A stretch of DNA of 64,000 bases from an uncultured Prevotella sp. (GTDB lineage Bacteria; Bacteroidota; Bacteroidia; Bacteroidales; Bacteroidaceae), in NCBI GenBank assembly GCA_945830055.1, contig CALZXH010000003.1, positions 1 to 64,000 on the forward strand, read 5' to 3'. Shown one piece after another: positions 48,395-57,925 of this stretch. Position 1 is the first letter of the stretch. Each line of letters begins with the position of its first letter. The notes beneath the pieces are model-generated. The model saw only the letters and a program-made list of their open reading frames with translations, searched no databases and was not told where the DNA came from. The position numbers and the translations under genes are program-made.

Positions 48395-51300
48395 CGGGAC
48401 ATTTTTCCCTGTATTCCGACGGTGACATTCCTGTTTCCTTCTTAAAACACTTGCTGAAATATTTCGGGTCAGAATAGCCCACCTCGTAGGCAATCTGCGA
48501 GAAAGAATAGTTGCTCCGCCTTATCAGTTCGCCGGCACGCTGCATACGGATATGGCGCAGGAAATCGACAGGAGTCATTCCCACTATACTCTTGATTTTG
48601 CCATAGAACACCGAGCGACCCAAGTGTACGGCATCGGCAAGGTCTTCAATGCGCAGGTTCGTGTCAGAGATGTGCGTTTCAAGAAACTCCATGAGTTTCT
48701 GCATCATCTCCCTGTCGGCATCCACTATCTGCGGACTGTCCAGCTGATATGTCTCATCATTATCGGGCTTGAGTTGCTCCACATAGCTTTGTTGCAACAT
48801 GTGGCGCTGCGCGATGATGTTGCGCACCCTCAGTTTAAGATACAGCGCACTGAAAGGCTTGGTAATATAATCATCTATACCCTCTTTCAGTCCCTGCAGA
48901 CGGTCTTCGAGCGAAGCCTTGGCAGAAAGTACGATGATGGGGATATGGCAGATGTCCTTGTTCTGCTTGATCTGGTGTACCATGGTCAGTCCGTCCATCA
49001 CGGGCATCATCACATCGGTAATGATGAAATCGGGCATCATGCTTTGCGCTATCTCCAAGCCCTGCTGTCCGTTGGATGCGGTCAGCACATGGTAGTCCAT
49101 GCGGAGGATGCTCACCAGGAACGCCCTCAGGTCATCGTTGTCCTCCACAACGAGCAGTTTTTCCTTGGCGTCAGCAGCCGGCTGTTCATCCACCTGTACT
49201 TCTGTCATGCTTTCAGGCACGTCGTTATCGTTGATATACACGTCATCCGCCTTGCTGTAATGCAGCATCTTGTTCACCAGTTCCAGCATCTGACCGGTAT
49301 TGCGCTGCACCATCTCGAGCTGGGATTTCACCTGCTGCGTCAGTTTCTCCTTGTGGAGTATCTCCGTCACAGGCCCTCCTATCAGCGTGAGTGGAGTGCG
49401 TAGCTTGTGACTTATCTCGGTAAAGAACTTTGTCTTCATCTCGTTCAGTTCCTGTTCCATCTCTGCCTTTGTCTTGAGCTTGTAGATGTATATGGCGAGT
49501 ACAATCACCGCTATACCCAACAGCACATAGAGTACAATTGCCCAAGGTGTTTCCCAGAAAGTGGGATGCACATAGAGGTTGAGGGCGGTGATGTTGTCCT
49601 GCATCACGCCATCGCAGTTGCTGCTCTTCACCAACAGGCGATGATGACCGGCAGGAAGACGGTTGAACGAAGCGCTGTTCACCGTACCCACGTAATTCCA
49701 CTTATCGTCCACGCCATCCAGCTTGTAGGCATACTGCACCATGAACTTGTCGGCATATTCCAAAGCAGAGAAGAAGATGGTGAGGTTTCTCTTGTCAGCA
49801 GGAATATCCACCTCCCTGACGTTGATGATAGATTGGCGTTTTACCTCTCCCTGGTATTGCACACCCGTAAAGGCGATAGACGGCTTGTAATCACTCAGTT
49901 TCACCTTGTCGGGACAGAACGACAGGAAACAGCCGTAACCCGCTACCACCATAGTATTGTTGGAAGCGTTATAGACGGGCAGAGACTCCGTAAGTTCCAC
50001 CTCTTCTCCAATTACGCCGGGTCCAAAACAGAGCAAGCTGTCTTCATCGGGATAATAGCGGTTGATGCTGTTCTCCCTGATCATCCACAGGCAACCCTGC
50101 CTGTCCTCCACCGCAGCCTGTACCCTACCCTCATCCGTATTGAACTGCGACAAGGTAGCAAATGTAAGACTGTCTTTCAGAGGCGACGGCGAAGTCATGC
50201 GCTGCACTCCGCCCCCCAAGGTAAGCACATACACCTGTCCACGCTGAGTCACCATGGTCTGCAACACATCTGCCGTCAGCAGGTGGTCTGCCTGTCCCTT
50301 GTTGTACCGTGTGACGTAGAAGCGTATATCCTTGGGATTGTCGAATGCCGTGGAGAAAGTTATGAGTCCGTTGGTCGTAGAGAGATACAGGTTTCCCTTG
50401 TCATCGGGAGTGACGGAGCGCACCTGCGAAAAGTCTGCAATAGGATAAGTGGCAAGCCGGTTGCCAGCATGGATAAAGCGCAGGTTTCCTGAAGCATCTT
50501 CCTCCACATAATTGATGCCACCTCCATAAGTTGCTATCCATATACGGCCCCGTTCGTCGGCATTGATGCAATACACTTCATCCTTACTCAGAGAATAAGG
50601 GTTGAGGGCATCTGTCCGGTAACGCGACACTTTGTTCTTCTCTTCAATAACAAACAGTCCGTCGCCTTTGGAACCCACCCATACACGTCCCTTCTTGTCT
50701 TGATACAAGGCATATATACGCTGTGCGAACCTCGTATATTGCGAAGTGATGCTTCCCTGCGGTGTCACGTAGCCCAAAAGCTGATGTGAGTTGTCATACA
50801 CCATCAGGCAGCCCAGGTTGGTACCCACCCATGTACGTTGCCTGTTATCGGTCATCACGGAGCGCACCTCGTCGTTACGGGGCAGACGCTGGCTGTGGAA
50901 CTGATGGTACTTGAAATTGATGCAGTTCATATCCCTGAAGTTGGTGAACCACACATTCTTTTCACGATCCACAAACGCGCGGTTAAGTTCAGATACGTCA
51001 GTCACCTGGTGGGTAGAGGTGGACAGACGGTAAGACTCCAGTCTCCCCGCTGCCTCATCATAATAGGCAAAGACTCCCTTGTTGGGTATCAGCCACACCA
51101 CCTCCTGCCTGTCTTGATGGAAGAAGGGAATTTTGCTTCGCGTATAGGAGGGGTCTCCCGTATCGGTAGTGTTCATCCACTTCAGCATACCGGCAGCAGG
51201 CAGGAACAGCTGCACTCCGGGAGAGTCGGTGAATATCCACACCCGCTGCCTGCTGTCCACAAACAGTTTCTTCACCTCCGCCAAAGGCTGTTCGGGAGTC

Positions 51301-52169
51301 TGCACAGAGTGCATCTGCACCTTGTGCGACAGCATCTCAACCATTGCAATACCCTTTTCCGTGGCAACAAGCACCTGCCGGTCGTTCAGGGCTACCATAT
51401 CGTTGATACGCTCAACCCCCTTTGGCAAAGGCAGTTCAGCAAAGCTGTCCTTGGCAGTATTGTATATCATCATCCTGCCGTGAAGCGTAGCCAGCAGCAC
51501 ATTGTCGCCTTGCTGTACCAGATACTCGTAATTGCCCTTCAGGTGGTGTTTGCTCCCATACAGTTTCAGTCCGCCCTGGTAGAACACCCATTCCCTACCG
51601 TCATTGTCGAGCATCACCTTTTTGAGATGCCTCCCCTTCCCCACCTGTGCCGGTACAGGACAAGGGTGCATGGCTTGGGCATATTGCAGACTGTCATCGT
51701 TCACTCGGTAGGAATTACCGCAATCGGCATCCACCACCCACGTATATCCATTTGTCAGTGGATATACATTCCTCACCTTGGCATGATGCTGATAGCGTTC
51801 GGAAATGAGTCGGTTAACGTCTGTAAAGTCGCAGGTAGAGGTATTGAAAAGGTAGGCACGGTGGTCGGGAGTGACACACCACAGGTTGCCGGTAGCCGAC
51901 TTTTTCAGACTGGTGATACGATTGGTGGTAATACCCTGACTTCCTGACAACTCGTTGCGGAACGAAAAGAACTGATACCCGTCGTAATAGCTCAGTCCGT
52001 TCCAGGTACCAAACCACATCAGTCCGTTTATATCCTGCGTGATGGCAGAAATCTTATTGGCTGCAAGACCATCACGCACGGTATAGGTATTCAGTTCGCA
52101 ATAGGGTTGAGCGTTGGCGGAAACACACCACAGCAACGACAGTAACAGAAGGTGGATAGCCTTGTTCAT
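48363..52169 (-). CDS. Hybrid two-component system (HTCS)-type regulator: Reg_prop propeller, Y_Y_Y, TM, HisKA, [HATPase_c absent], receiver, AraC-type HTH
   Basis: NKISAITQDINGLMWFGTWNGLSYYDGYQF; FFTEISHKLRTPLTLIGGPV; LVVEDNDDLRAFL..PDFIITDVMMPVMDGL..VLSAKAS..GIDDYITKPF; IEDLADAVHLGRSVFYGKIKSIVGMTPVDFLRHIRM. The track start at 52205 would lie inside a terminator hairpin; ATG at 52169 (MNKAIHLLLLS) or 52175 is preferred. Confidence 0.9.
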   Translation of the reverse strand: MNKAIHLLLLSLLWCVSANAQPYCELNTYTVRDGLAANKISAITQDINGLMWFGTWNGLSYYDGYQFFSFRNELSGSQGITTNRITSLKKSATGNLWCVTPDHRAYLFNTSTCDFTDVNRLISERYQHHAKVRNVYPLTNGYTWVVDADCGNSYRVNDDSLQYAQAMHPCPVPAQVGKGRHLKKVMLDNDGREWVFYQGGLKLYGSKHHLKGNYEYLVQQGDNVLLATLHGRMMIYNTAKDSFAELPLPKGVERINDMVALNDRQVLVATEKGIAMVEMLSHKVQMHSVQTPEQPLAEVKKLFVDSRQRVWIFTDSPGVQLFLPAAGMLKWMNTTDTGDPSYTRSKIPFFHQDRQEVVWLIPNKGVFAYYDEAAGRLESYRLSTSTHQVTDVSELNRAFVDREKNVWFTNFRDMNCINFKYHQFHSQRLPRNDEVRSVMTDNRQRTWVGTNLGCLMVYDNSHQLLGYVTPQGSITSQYTRFAQRIYALYQDKKGRVWVGSKGDGLFVIEEKNKVSRYRTDALNPYSLSKDEVYCINADERGRIWIATYGGGINYVEEDASGNLRFIHAGNRLATYPIADFSQVRSVTPDDKGNLYLSTTNGLITFSTAFDNPKDIRFYVTRYNKGQADHLLTADVLQTMVTQRGQVYVLTLGGGVQRMTSPSPLKDSLTFATLSQFNTDEGRVQAAVEDRQGCLWMIRENSINRYYPDEDSLLCFGPGVIGEEVELTESLPVYNASNNTMVVAGYGCFLSFCPDKVKLSDYKPSIAFTGVQYQGEVKRQSIINVREVDIPADKRNLTIFFSALEYADKFMVQYAYKLDGVDDKWNYVGTVNSASFNRLPAGHHRLLVKSSNCDGVMQDNITALNLYVHPTFWETPWAIVLYVLLGIAVIVLAIYIYKLKTKAEMEQELNEMKTKFFTEISHKLRTPLTLIGGPVTEILHKEKLTQQVKSQLEMVQRNTGQMLELVNKMLHYSKADDVYINDNDVPESMTEVQVDEQPAADAKEKLLVVEDNDDLRAFLVSILRMDYHVLTASNGQQGLEIAQSMMPDFIITDVMMPVMDGLTMVHQIKQNKDICHIPIIVLSAKASLEDRLQGLKEGIDDYITKPFSALYLKLRVRNIIAQRHMLQQSYVEQLKPDNDETYQLDSPQIVDADREMMQKLMEFLETHISDTNLRIEDLADAVHLGRSVFYGKIKSIVGMTPVDFLRHIRMQRAGELIRRSNYSFSQIAYEVGYSDPKYFSKCFKKETGMSPSEYREKCPEKNEDTFVGS

Positions 52170-52176
52170 TATCATT

Positions 52177-52217
52177 AAAAAGGGGGTTGTACACCATAGA
52201 AGCACAGGTACAACCCC
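52177..52217 (-). terminator. Intrinsic terminator of the GH57 (glycogen) operon, abutting the HTCS start codon
   Basis: Minus strand: GGGGTTGTAC-N15-GTACAACCCC-C-TTTTT. Confidence 0.85.
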
Positions 52218-52234
52218 TTGTCAGGTTTCAACAG

Positions 52235-53560
52235 TTATTTCTTTGTCTTCTTGGTTTCTGCAGCCTCCATCTTTTCTATCTTGGTCTTGAGGCGGCTTAT
52301 CTCCTTGTCTTTCATCTCAATCTCCTCACCCTGGTTGCGTATGGTGGTAAGCAGACTGTTGAGTTCCTCGTTATCAATCTCTTCAGGATAGAGACTGTTC
52401 ACGCGGTTGATGAAGTCGCCAAGGATATTCATATAGTTGGTAAAGGCATCAAACGGATTGCTGTAGATACCCCTGTCAAGCCCAACATTAGAGGGTTTGG
52501 TGGTCATGAAGCGGAAGTTGTTGCTTGCCTGCAGGTAATCCCAGTCCTGACTGATACGCGGGTCTTTGGCGATGCGCACACGGTCGGCCACGCTATACAG
52601 CTTGTTGAACGCCTCACGCTGCATGGCGTTACCCAGCCAGCAGCTCACGTCGCGCTCCTCATCTACCCACGACAGGGTGTCGGGCACAGTCACGCTGTCC
52701 ACGCTCTTGGTCATCTTGCAAATCTCGGTAGGTGTAGAGAACGAGATGCCCTTTGCCTTGGCACAAGCGGGGAGTGCCTGGATGAAGTCGAGGATATTGG
52801 AAGACAGCGGCTGTGCGATACCCAGGGCCGACAGTTCCATGAAGATATTGATAATCTGCTCCTCTTCGGGCAGCGAAGCGATACGGTCGATATAGGTATC
52901 GGCAAACAGAGGATAGCCGTCCCAGTCGGGATTGTTGAAGCGCAGTGAGATATCATCGCTGAGATCCACATCACGCAACAGCAACTTGAGGTTGGGAGCC
53001 AGATTGCAGTGGTACACATAGTGGGGCGACTTCCATCCCAGCACATGCTTGGCACCTTCGGTCAACATTCCCTTGAAACCCATGGCTGCCACCTGTGCGC
53101 CGATATCGTCGCTGTAGATAAGCGAAGAGTTGCGCAATACGGTAGGCTTCTTGCCGAAGTATTCCTCCACCTTCTCACACTGCTTCCTCACATCGGCAGC
53201 AAAGCACTCTTCGTTTGCCAGCGACGACAAGCCGTGAGAATAAGGCTCAGCCAAGAACTCCACACATCCCGTGGCATTGAGTTCCTGCAGCTTTTCGAGC
53301 ACCTGCGGAGCGTGCATCTCCAGCTGCTCCATGCCCACTCCCGAGAGTGAGAACGCCACCTTGAAGGCACCGTTGTTTTCCTTGATCATCTGCAGCAGTA
53401 CATCGAGTGCAGGCATGTAGGAACGTGCTGCGATATCGCTGATGCTACGCTCGTTTTCAAAATCGTCGTAATAATAGTGATCGGTTCCTATGTCAAAGAA
53501 GCGATACCTTTTCAGATGGATGATCTGATGTATTTCAAAATAAAGACATATTGTTTTCAT
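52235..53560 (-). CDS. Glycoside hydrolase family 57 (alpha-amylase-like)
   Basis: MKTICLYFEIHQIIHLKRYRFFDIG..YYYDDF; FSLSGVGMEQLE; FLAEPYSHGLSSL; RNSSLIYSDDIG. The track start at 53611 is upstream of the natural ATG at 53560. Confidence 0.88.
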   Translation of the reverse strand: MKTICLYFEIHQIIHLKRYRFFDIGTDHYYYDDFENERSISDIAARSYMPALDVLLQMIKENNGAFKVAFSLSGVGMEQLEMHAPQVLEKLQELNATGCVEFLAEPYSHGLSSLANEECFAADVRKQCEKVEEYFGKKPTVLRNSSLIYSDDIGAQVAAMGFKGMLTEGAKHVLGWKSPHYVYHCNLAPNLKLLLRDVDLSDDISLRFNNPDWDGYPLFADTYIDRIASLPEEEQIINIFMELSALGIAQPLSSNILDFIQALPACAKAKGISFSTPTEICKMTKSVDSVTVPDTLSWVDEERDVSCWLGNAMQREAFNKLYSVADRVRIAKDPRISQDWDYLQASNNFRFMTTKPSNVGLDRGIYSNPFDAFTNYMNILGDFINRVNSLYPEEIDNEELNSLLTTIRNQGEEIEMKDKEISRLKTKIEKMEAAETKKTKK

Positions 53561-53688
53561 AATGAATCTGCCCCCTTTTATTCCGTTTCGGGAACGACCT
53601 TTTCCGGGCATCGGGTCGATTGTTTGTTGTTATGACGGCGTGAGGTAAAGGAAAACACGCCTTGGTTAGTAATAGGGTGCGGCGGAAC

Positions 53689-54957
53689 TCAATCCCAGCC
53701 CAGTGTCTTGCGATACAGGTTACGGATGCGTGCTCCCACCTTTTCCCATGTTATCTGGTCCACTTCGCGCTTGCCCTCTACCTGCAGGTAGTTGAACAGG
53801 CTCTCGTTGGCACAGATGGAGTAGATGGCGTCTGCCATGGCGTGAATATCCCAGTAGTCCACCTTGATACAGTTGGTCAGGATTTCGGCACATCCACTCT
53901 GCTTGGAGATGATAGACGGTGTACCGCACTGCATGGCCTCAAGGGGTGAGATACCGAAGGGTTCGCTCACCGAAGGCATCACATATACATCCGAGTCTTT
54001 CAGACACTCATAAACCTGCTTGCCTCTCATGAATCCCGGGAAGTGGAACCTGTCGGCAATACCTCTCTGTGCAGCCAGATAGATCATGGCATCCATCATG
54101 TCGCCCGAGCCAGCCATGCAGAAGCGCACGTTGCGGGTACGGTGCAACACCATGTTGGCAGCCTCGACGAAATACTCCGGTCCTTTCTGCATGGTAATAC
54201 GTCCGAGGAAGGTGACCACCTTTTCCTTGTTGGTATGGTCGGGACGCGGAATGTCGGCATACTCCTGTGGTAGCGGATACACGGCGTTGTGCATGGTGAA
54301 GCACTTGCGCGGATCCTGATGGTACTGGTTGATGACCGTCTGTCGGGTCAGTTCGCTCACGCACATGATGCAGTCGGCCCAGTCCATTCCGTTCTTCTCG
54401 ATAGAGTACACGGTAGGGTTCACCTTTCCGCGGCTACGGTCAAAATCGGTGGCATGTACGTGGATGCACAGCGGTTTGCCGCTTACCTGCTTGGCATGTA
54501 TGCCTGCAGGGAAGGTCAGCCAGTCGTGTGCGTGGATGATGTCAAAGTCAAGGGTTCTTGCCACCTGTCCTGCAATGATGGAGTAGTTGTTTATCTCCTC
54601 GTGCAGGTTGCCGGGATAGCCGCCGGCAAACTCCATACATCCCAGATCGTTGACGTGCATGTAGTTGAAATCTGCATAGATATGGTCACGCAACTTGAAG
54701 TAGAGGTCGGGGTCCATGATATGGCCCACGCGCTCCTTCACGTAGTCATAACTCACGTCGCGCCATGCGATAGGTACGGCATTCATCGCCAGCAGGTTGG
54801 CGGCATGTCGGTCTTCATCACCCCATGGTTTAGGCAGACAAAGCGTGATGTCCATATCACCCTGTGCCTTCAGTCCCTCTGTAATTCCGAAATTGGCAGT
54901 GGCAAGTCCGCCATATACATGAGGAGGATACTCCCATCCAAACATTAAAACTTTCAT
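53689..54957 (-). CDS. Glycosyltransferase family 4/5 (glycogen synthase-like)
   Basis: MKVLMFGWEYPPHVYGGLATA; DIIHAHDWLTFPAG; FLGRITMQKGPEYF; MPSVSEPFGISPLEAMQCGTPSI. Confidence 0.9.
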   Translation of the reverse strand: MKVLMFGWEYPPHVYGGLATANFGITEGLKAQGDMDITLCLPKPWGDEDRHAANLLAMNAVPIAWRDVSYDYVKERVGHIMDPDLYFKLRDHIYADFNYMHVNDLGCMEFAGGYPGNLHEEINNYSIIAGQVARTLDFDIIHAHDWLTFPAGIHAKQVSGKPLCIHVHATDFDRSRGKVNPTVYSIEKNGMDWADCIMCVSELTRQTVINQYHQDPRKCFTMHNAVYPLPQEYADIPRPDHTNKEKVVTFLGRITMQKGPEYFVEAANMVLHRTRNVRFCMAGSGDMMDAMIYLAAQRGIADRFHFPGFMRGKQVYECLKDSDVYVMPSVSEPFGISPLEAMQCGTPSIISKQSGCAEILTNCIKVDYWDIHAMADAIYSICANESLFNYLQVEGKREVDQITWEKVGARIRNLYRKTLGWD

Positions 54958-54972
54958 AGATTCTCCTCCTTA

Positions 54973-56922
54973 TTATTTTTGATAGGTGTATTTTTCCAAC
55001 AACTTCAGTGTGCGCAATATCTCCGCCACATTCATGGCAAACGACATGCCTCCCCTTCCGTGGAAAGGCGGATTGCCGTCAAAGAGTTCCGAGATAGTGC
55101 CCAGCACGTGATAATTCATCTCGTCTTCATAACCCACCATCTGGCGCTCGATGAAGCTGAGGCGCGTGCGGCGGTAGAGCTTGAGACACGCCTCCATGTA
55201 AAAGCCTCCCAGCCAGGGCCATGCGGTACCCTGATGATAGGCATAGTCGCGCTGCGACTGGGTGCCCACATACATCGGGTTATAGCCTCCGCTCTTGGGT
55301 GAGAGCGAACGCAGTCCCTTGGGGGTAAGTAGCTCGCGCGTACATACATCGAGCACGCTCTTCTTCTGGTCTTGCGACAGCGGCGAGTAGTCGAATGCCA
55401 CGGCGAAGATCATGTTGGGGCGCACGCTCCAGTCCATCAGGTTGCCGTCAACATAGTCGAGCAGATAGCCGTACTCGTTGAGGAAGGTATGGATAAACGC
55501 CTCCTTGCACAGTTCAGCCCGCTGCTCCAAGGCAGTAGCCTTGTCTGCCTGTCCGTTCTCTGCCAGCATAGATGCCACAAAGCGCAGGGCGTTGTACCAC
55601 AAGGCGTTGAACTCCACTATAAATCCTGTACGCGGCACTACGGGATGCCCGTTCACGGTAGAGTTCATCCAGGTCACCGCCTTGTCGCGCCCGTTGGAAT
55701 AGAGCAGTCCGTTGCTGTCGGGATGCAGGTTGGGGTGTTTGTCGTCGCAGATATAGTCGATGATATCGGTCATCAGATTGCCGTACAGCTGCCAGCAACG
55801 CTCCTTGCCTGCTTCCTTGGCATACTGCTGCACAGCCCATATAGCCCACAGGGGCACATCAGGCTGTTCCATCTCGTAGATTTCCACCGTGAGCGGCTTT
55901 TCCTCCATAAACTCACGCAGCCCGCGCTCAGCCGTCTTCATCACCAGTTCGAAATAGTCTTGCTCTTCGATGGCAAGTGTCAGACCAGGCAGAGAGATGA
56001 AGGTGTCGCGGGCACGGCACTTGAACCAGGGATAGCCTGCCAGCAGGTAGCGCTCGTCGTTCTTCTCGCGCTTGTGGAACTGATGGGCGGCATTCACCAG
56101 ACAGTGGAAGAAGTTGTCGCGTGGAGCTCTGTCAGCCACCTCTTGTTCGAAGAGGTTCTTCAGCGAGGTGGTGCTGATGGAAGAAGTGGAAGCGGCAAAC
56201 ACCACGCTCTCGCCCTTCTTGATGTTCATCTCGAAATAGCCGGGCACGTAGAGGTCTTCGTTGGAAGCATATCCGCGCTCCTGCTCCTTGGGATATTCCA
56301 CTCCCCTGTACCAGTCGGGATGGAATACAAACTCGTTTTTCTTGCTGAACTGCATGAACAGTTCGGGATAGCCGGCATACATGCGGGTGCGTATACCGTT
56401 GGTCACGGGGAAGTACTCCCTGCTTGCCACTGCATTCTCGTGCGTAAACTGCCTGACGCTGCGGAAGGCGAGGAAGGGTCTGAAGCGCAAGGTGGTGGCA
56501 GAATGGGCATCCACCAGCGTGTAGCGGATGAGGATCCTGTCCTCATAATGCTGGAATACCACCTCTTTCTTCAGCAGTACTCCACCCACACGATACAAGG
56601 TAGTAGGCACCTTGTCACAATCAAACTCACGGATGTACTTGTGTCCGTTAGGACTGAAATTGTTGCCTTGATACTTGTGCAATCCCAGGTTGAACTCGGC
56701 TCCGTGCTGTATTACGGTAACGTCAAGCGAAGAGAGCAGCACATGGTTGTCGTCGTCCAGTTCGGGCACGGGCACCACCAGCAAACCATGATACTTACGG
56801 GTGTTGCAATCTACGATGGTAGAGCAAGAATAGGCACCCGAACGGTTTGTGCGCAGCAACTCCTTTTTCAAGGATTCCTCCAAGTTAGTCATTACGGCTT
56901 TTTCAAATCGCAAATAACTCAT
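54973..56922 (-). CDS. Glycogen debranching enzyme (amylo-alpha-1,6-glucosidase, GH133-like)
   Basis: TNRSGAYSCSTIVDCNTRKYHGLLV; AGYPWFKCRARDTFISLPGLTL; TWMNSTVNGHPVVPRTGFIVEFNALWYNAL; HQGTAWPWLGGFYMEA. Confidence 0.92.
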   Translation of the reverse strand: MSYLRFEKAVMTNLEESLKKELLRTNRSGAYSCSTIVDCNTRKYHGLLVVPVPELDDDNHVLLSSLDVTVIQHGAEFNLGLHKYQGNNFSPNGHKYIREFDCDKVPTTLYRVGGVLLKKEVVFQHYEDRILIRYTLVDAHSATTLRFRPFLAFRSVRQFTHENAVASREYFPVTNGIRTRMYAGYPELFMQFSKKNEFVFHPDWYRGVEYPKEQERGYASNEDLYVPGYFEMNIKKGESVVFAASTSSISTTSLKNLFEQEVADRAPRDNFFHCLVNAAHQFHKREKNDERYLLAGYPWFKCRARDTFISLPGLTLAIEEQDYFELVMKTAERGLREFMEEKPLTVEIYEMEQPDVPLWAIWAVQQYAKEAGKERCWQLYGNLMTDIIDYICDDKHPNLHPDSNGLLYSNGRDKAVTWMNSTVNGHPVVPRTGFIVEFNALWYNALRFVASMLAENGQADKATALEQRAELCKEAFIHTFLNEYGYLLDYVDGNLMDWSVRPNMIFAVAFDYSPLSQDQKKSVLDVCTRELLTPKGLRSLSPKSGGYNPMYVGTQSQRDYAYHQGTAWPWLGGFYMEACLKLYRRTRLSFIERQMVGYEDEMNYHVLGTISELFDGNPPFHGRGGMSFAMNVAEILRTLKLLEKYTYQK

Positions 56923-57126
56923 AGTTCCTATTTTAAGGTTTCAAATGTTCGGTTAACAAGAATAAGTGCGTGTGTTTAGTCGCACTGATATTGAGACACC
57001 TCAAAATTATATAATTTACTTGTGTTGGCAAAAAAAAAGTATAAAAAATTTGCATCCTCTTCTGTTTTTAAGGTATTTGAAGCCTTTTAGACATGATATT
57101 TCACCCGTTTTTCAGAAATTATTTCG

Positions 57127-57134
57127 TATCTTTG
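57127..57134 (+). promoter_or_regulatory. Candidate -7 element TATCTTTG for the Crp/Fnr gene
   Basis: TAnnTTTG about 45 nt upstream of the ATG. Confidence 0.5.
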
Positions 57135-57178
57135 CCGACGGTAATAAAGGTAAAAGGATTGGTAATTGCGCCTAACTT

Positions 57179-57883
57179 ATGATAACAGATAATGGATGTG
57201 ATTTGAGAAAGATTGCAGAAAGCATTTCTGTGCTGTGGGACCCGCTTACCGATACACAGAGAAACTACCTCGTTGACAGCATCGAGGTGAGGGTGTACGA
57301 GAAGAACGAGGCTATATACCGCGAGCACGAGGAACCGCGCTTTCTGATGTGCCTGCTCGACGGCAAGGTAAAGGTGCACAAAGAGGGTGTGGGCAACGGC
57401 GCCCAGATCGTCCGTATGATCAAGGAACAGAGTCTGTTCGGCTACCGCGCCGCCTTTGTGGAAGAGAACTATCAGACCAGCGCTACCGCCCTGGAAAACT
57501 GCACTATGTGCCTCATCCCCTTTGAAACCGTCTTTTGCCTGATAAGAGAGAACAACCGCGTGGCCATTTTCTTCATCAAACAGCTTGCCATGGCACTGGG
57601 CGATGCCGACACGCTGACAGTAAACCTTACGCAGAAGCATCTGCGGGGCAGACTGGCTGAAGCTTTGGTGGCGCTGAAAGACAAATACGGTGTGGAAGAA
57701 GACGGTGCTACGCTGAGCATCTATATGAGCCGTGAAGACATGGCGTGCATGTCGAATATGACCACCAGCAACGCCATACGTACCCTCTCCGCCTTTGCAA
57801 CAGAGAACCTGGTGGCGATAGACGGCAAGAAAATAAAGATACTGGAGGACGGCAAACTGCGCAAGATATCCAAAATGGGATAG
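57179..57883 (+). CDS. Crp/Fnr-family transcriptional regulator
   Basis: cNMP-binding fold (IYREHEEPRFLMCLLDGKVKVHKEG) and HTH_Crp (MSREDMACMSNMTTSNAIRTLSAFATENLVAIDGKKIKILE). Confidence 0.88.
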   Translation: MITDNGCDLRKIAESISVLWDPLTDTQRNYLVDSIEVRVYEKNEAIYREHEEPRFLMCLLDGKVKVHKEGVGNGAQIVRMIKEQSLFGYRAAFVEENYQTSATALENCTMCLIPFETVFCLIRENNRVAIFFIKQLAMALGDADTLTVNLTQKHLRGRLAEALVALKDKYGVEEDGATLSIYMSREDMACMSNMTTSNAIRTLSAFATENLVAIDGKKIKILEDGKLRKISKMG

Positions 57884-57925
57884 TCCTCTCCTACCCTATG
57901 GGCAAGCCCAAGCAACACTCCCTTT

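Noticed and set aside
49243-49701. Frameshifted HATPase_c hidden in another frame of the HTCS region
   Set aside because: The alternative minus-frame ORF (MELRGYGEQRFVQPSS...) has no N/G-box-like motifs, and the HTCS frame is continuous from HisKA into the receiver, so a simple frameshift does not explain the missing domain.
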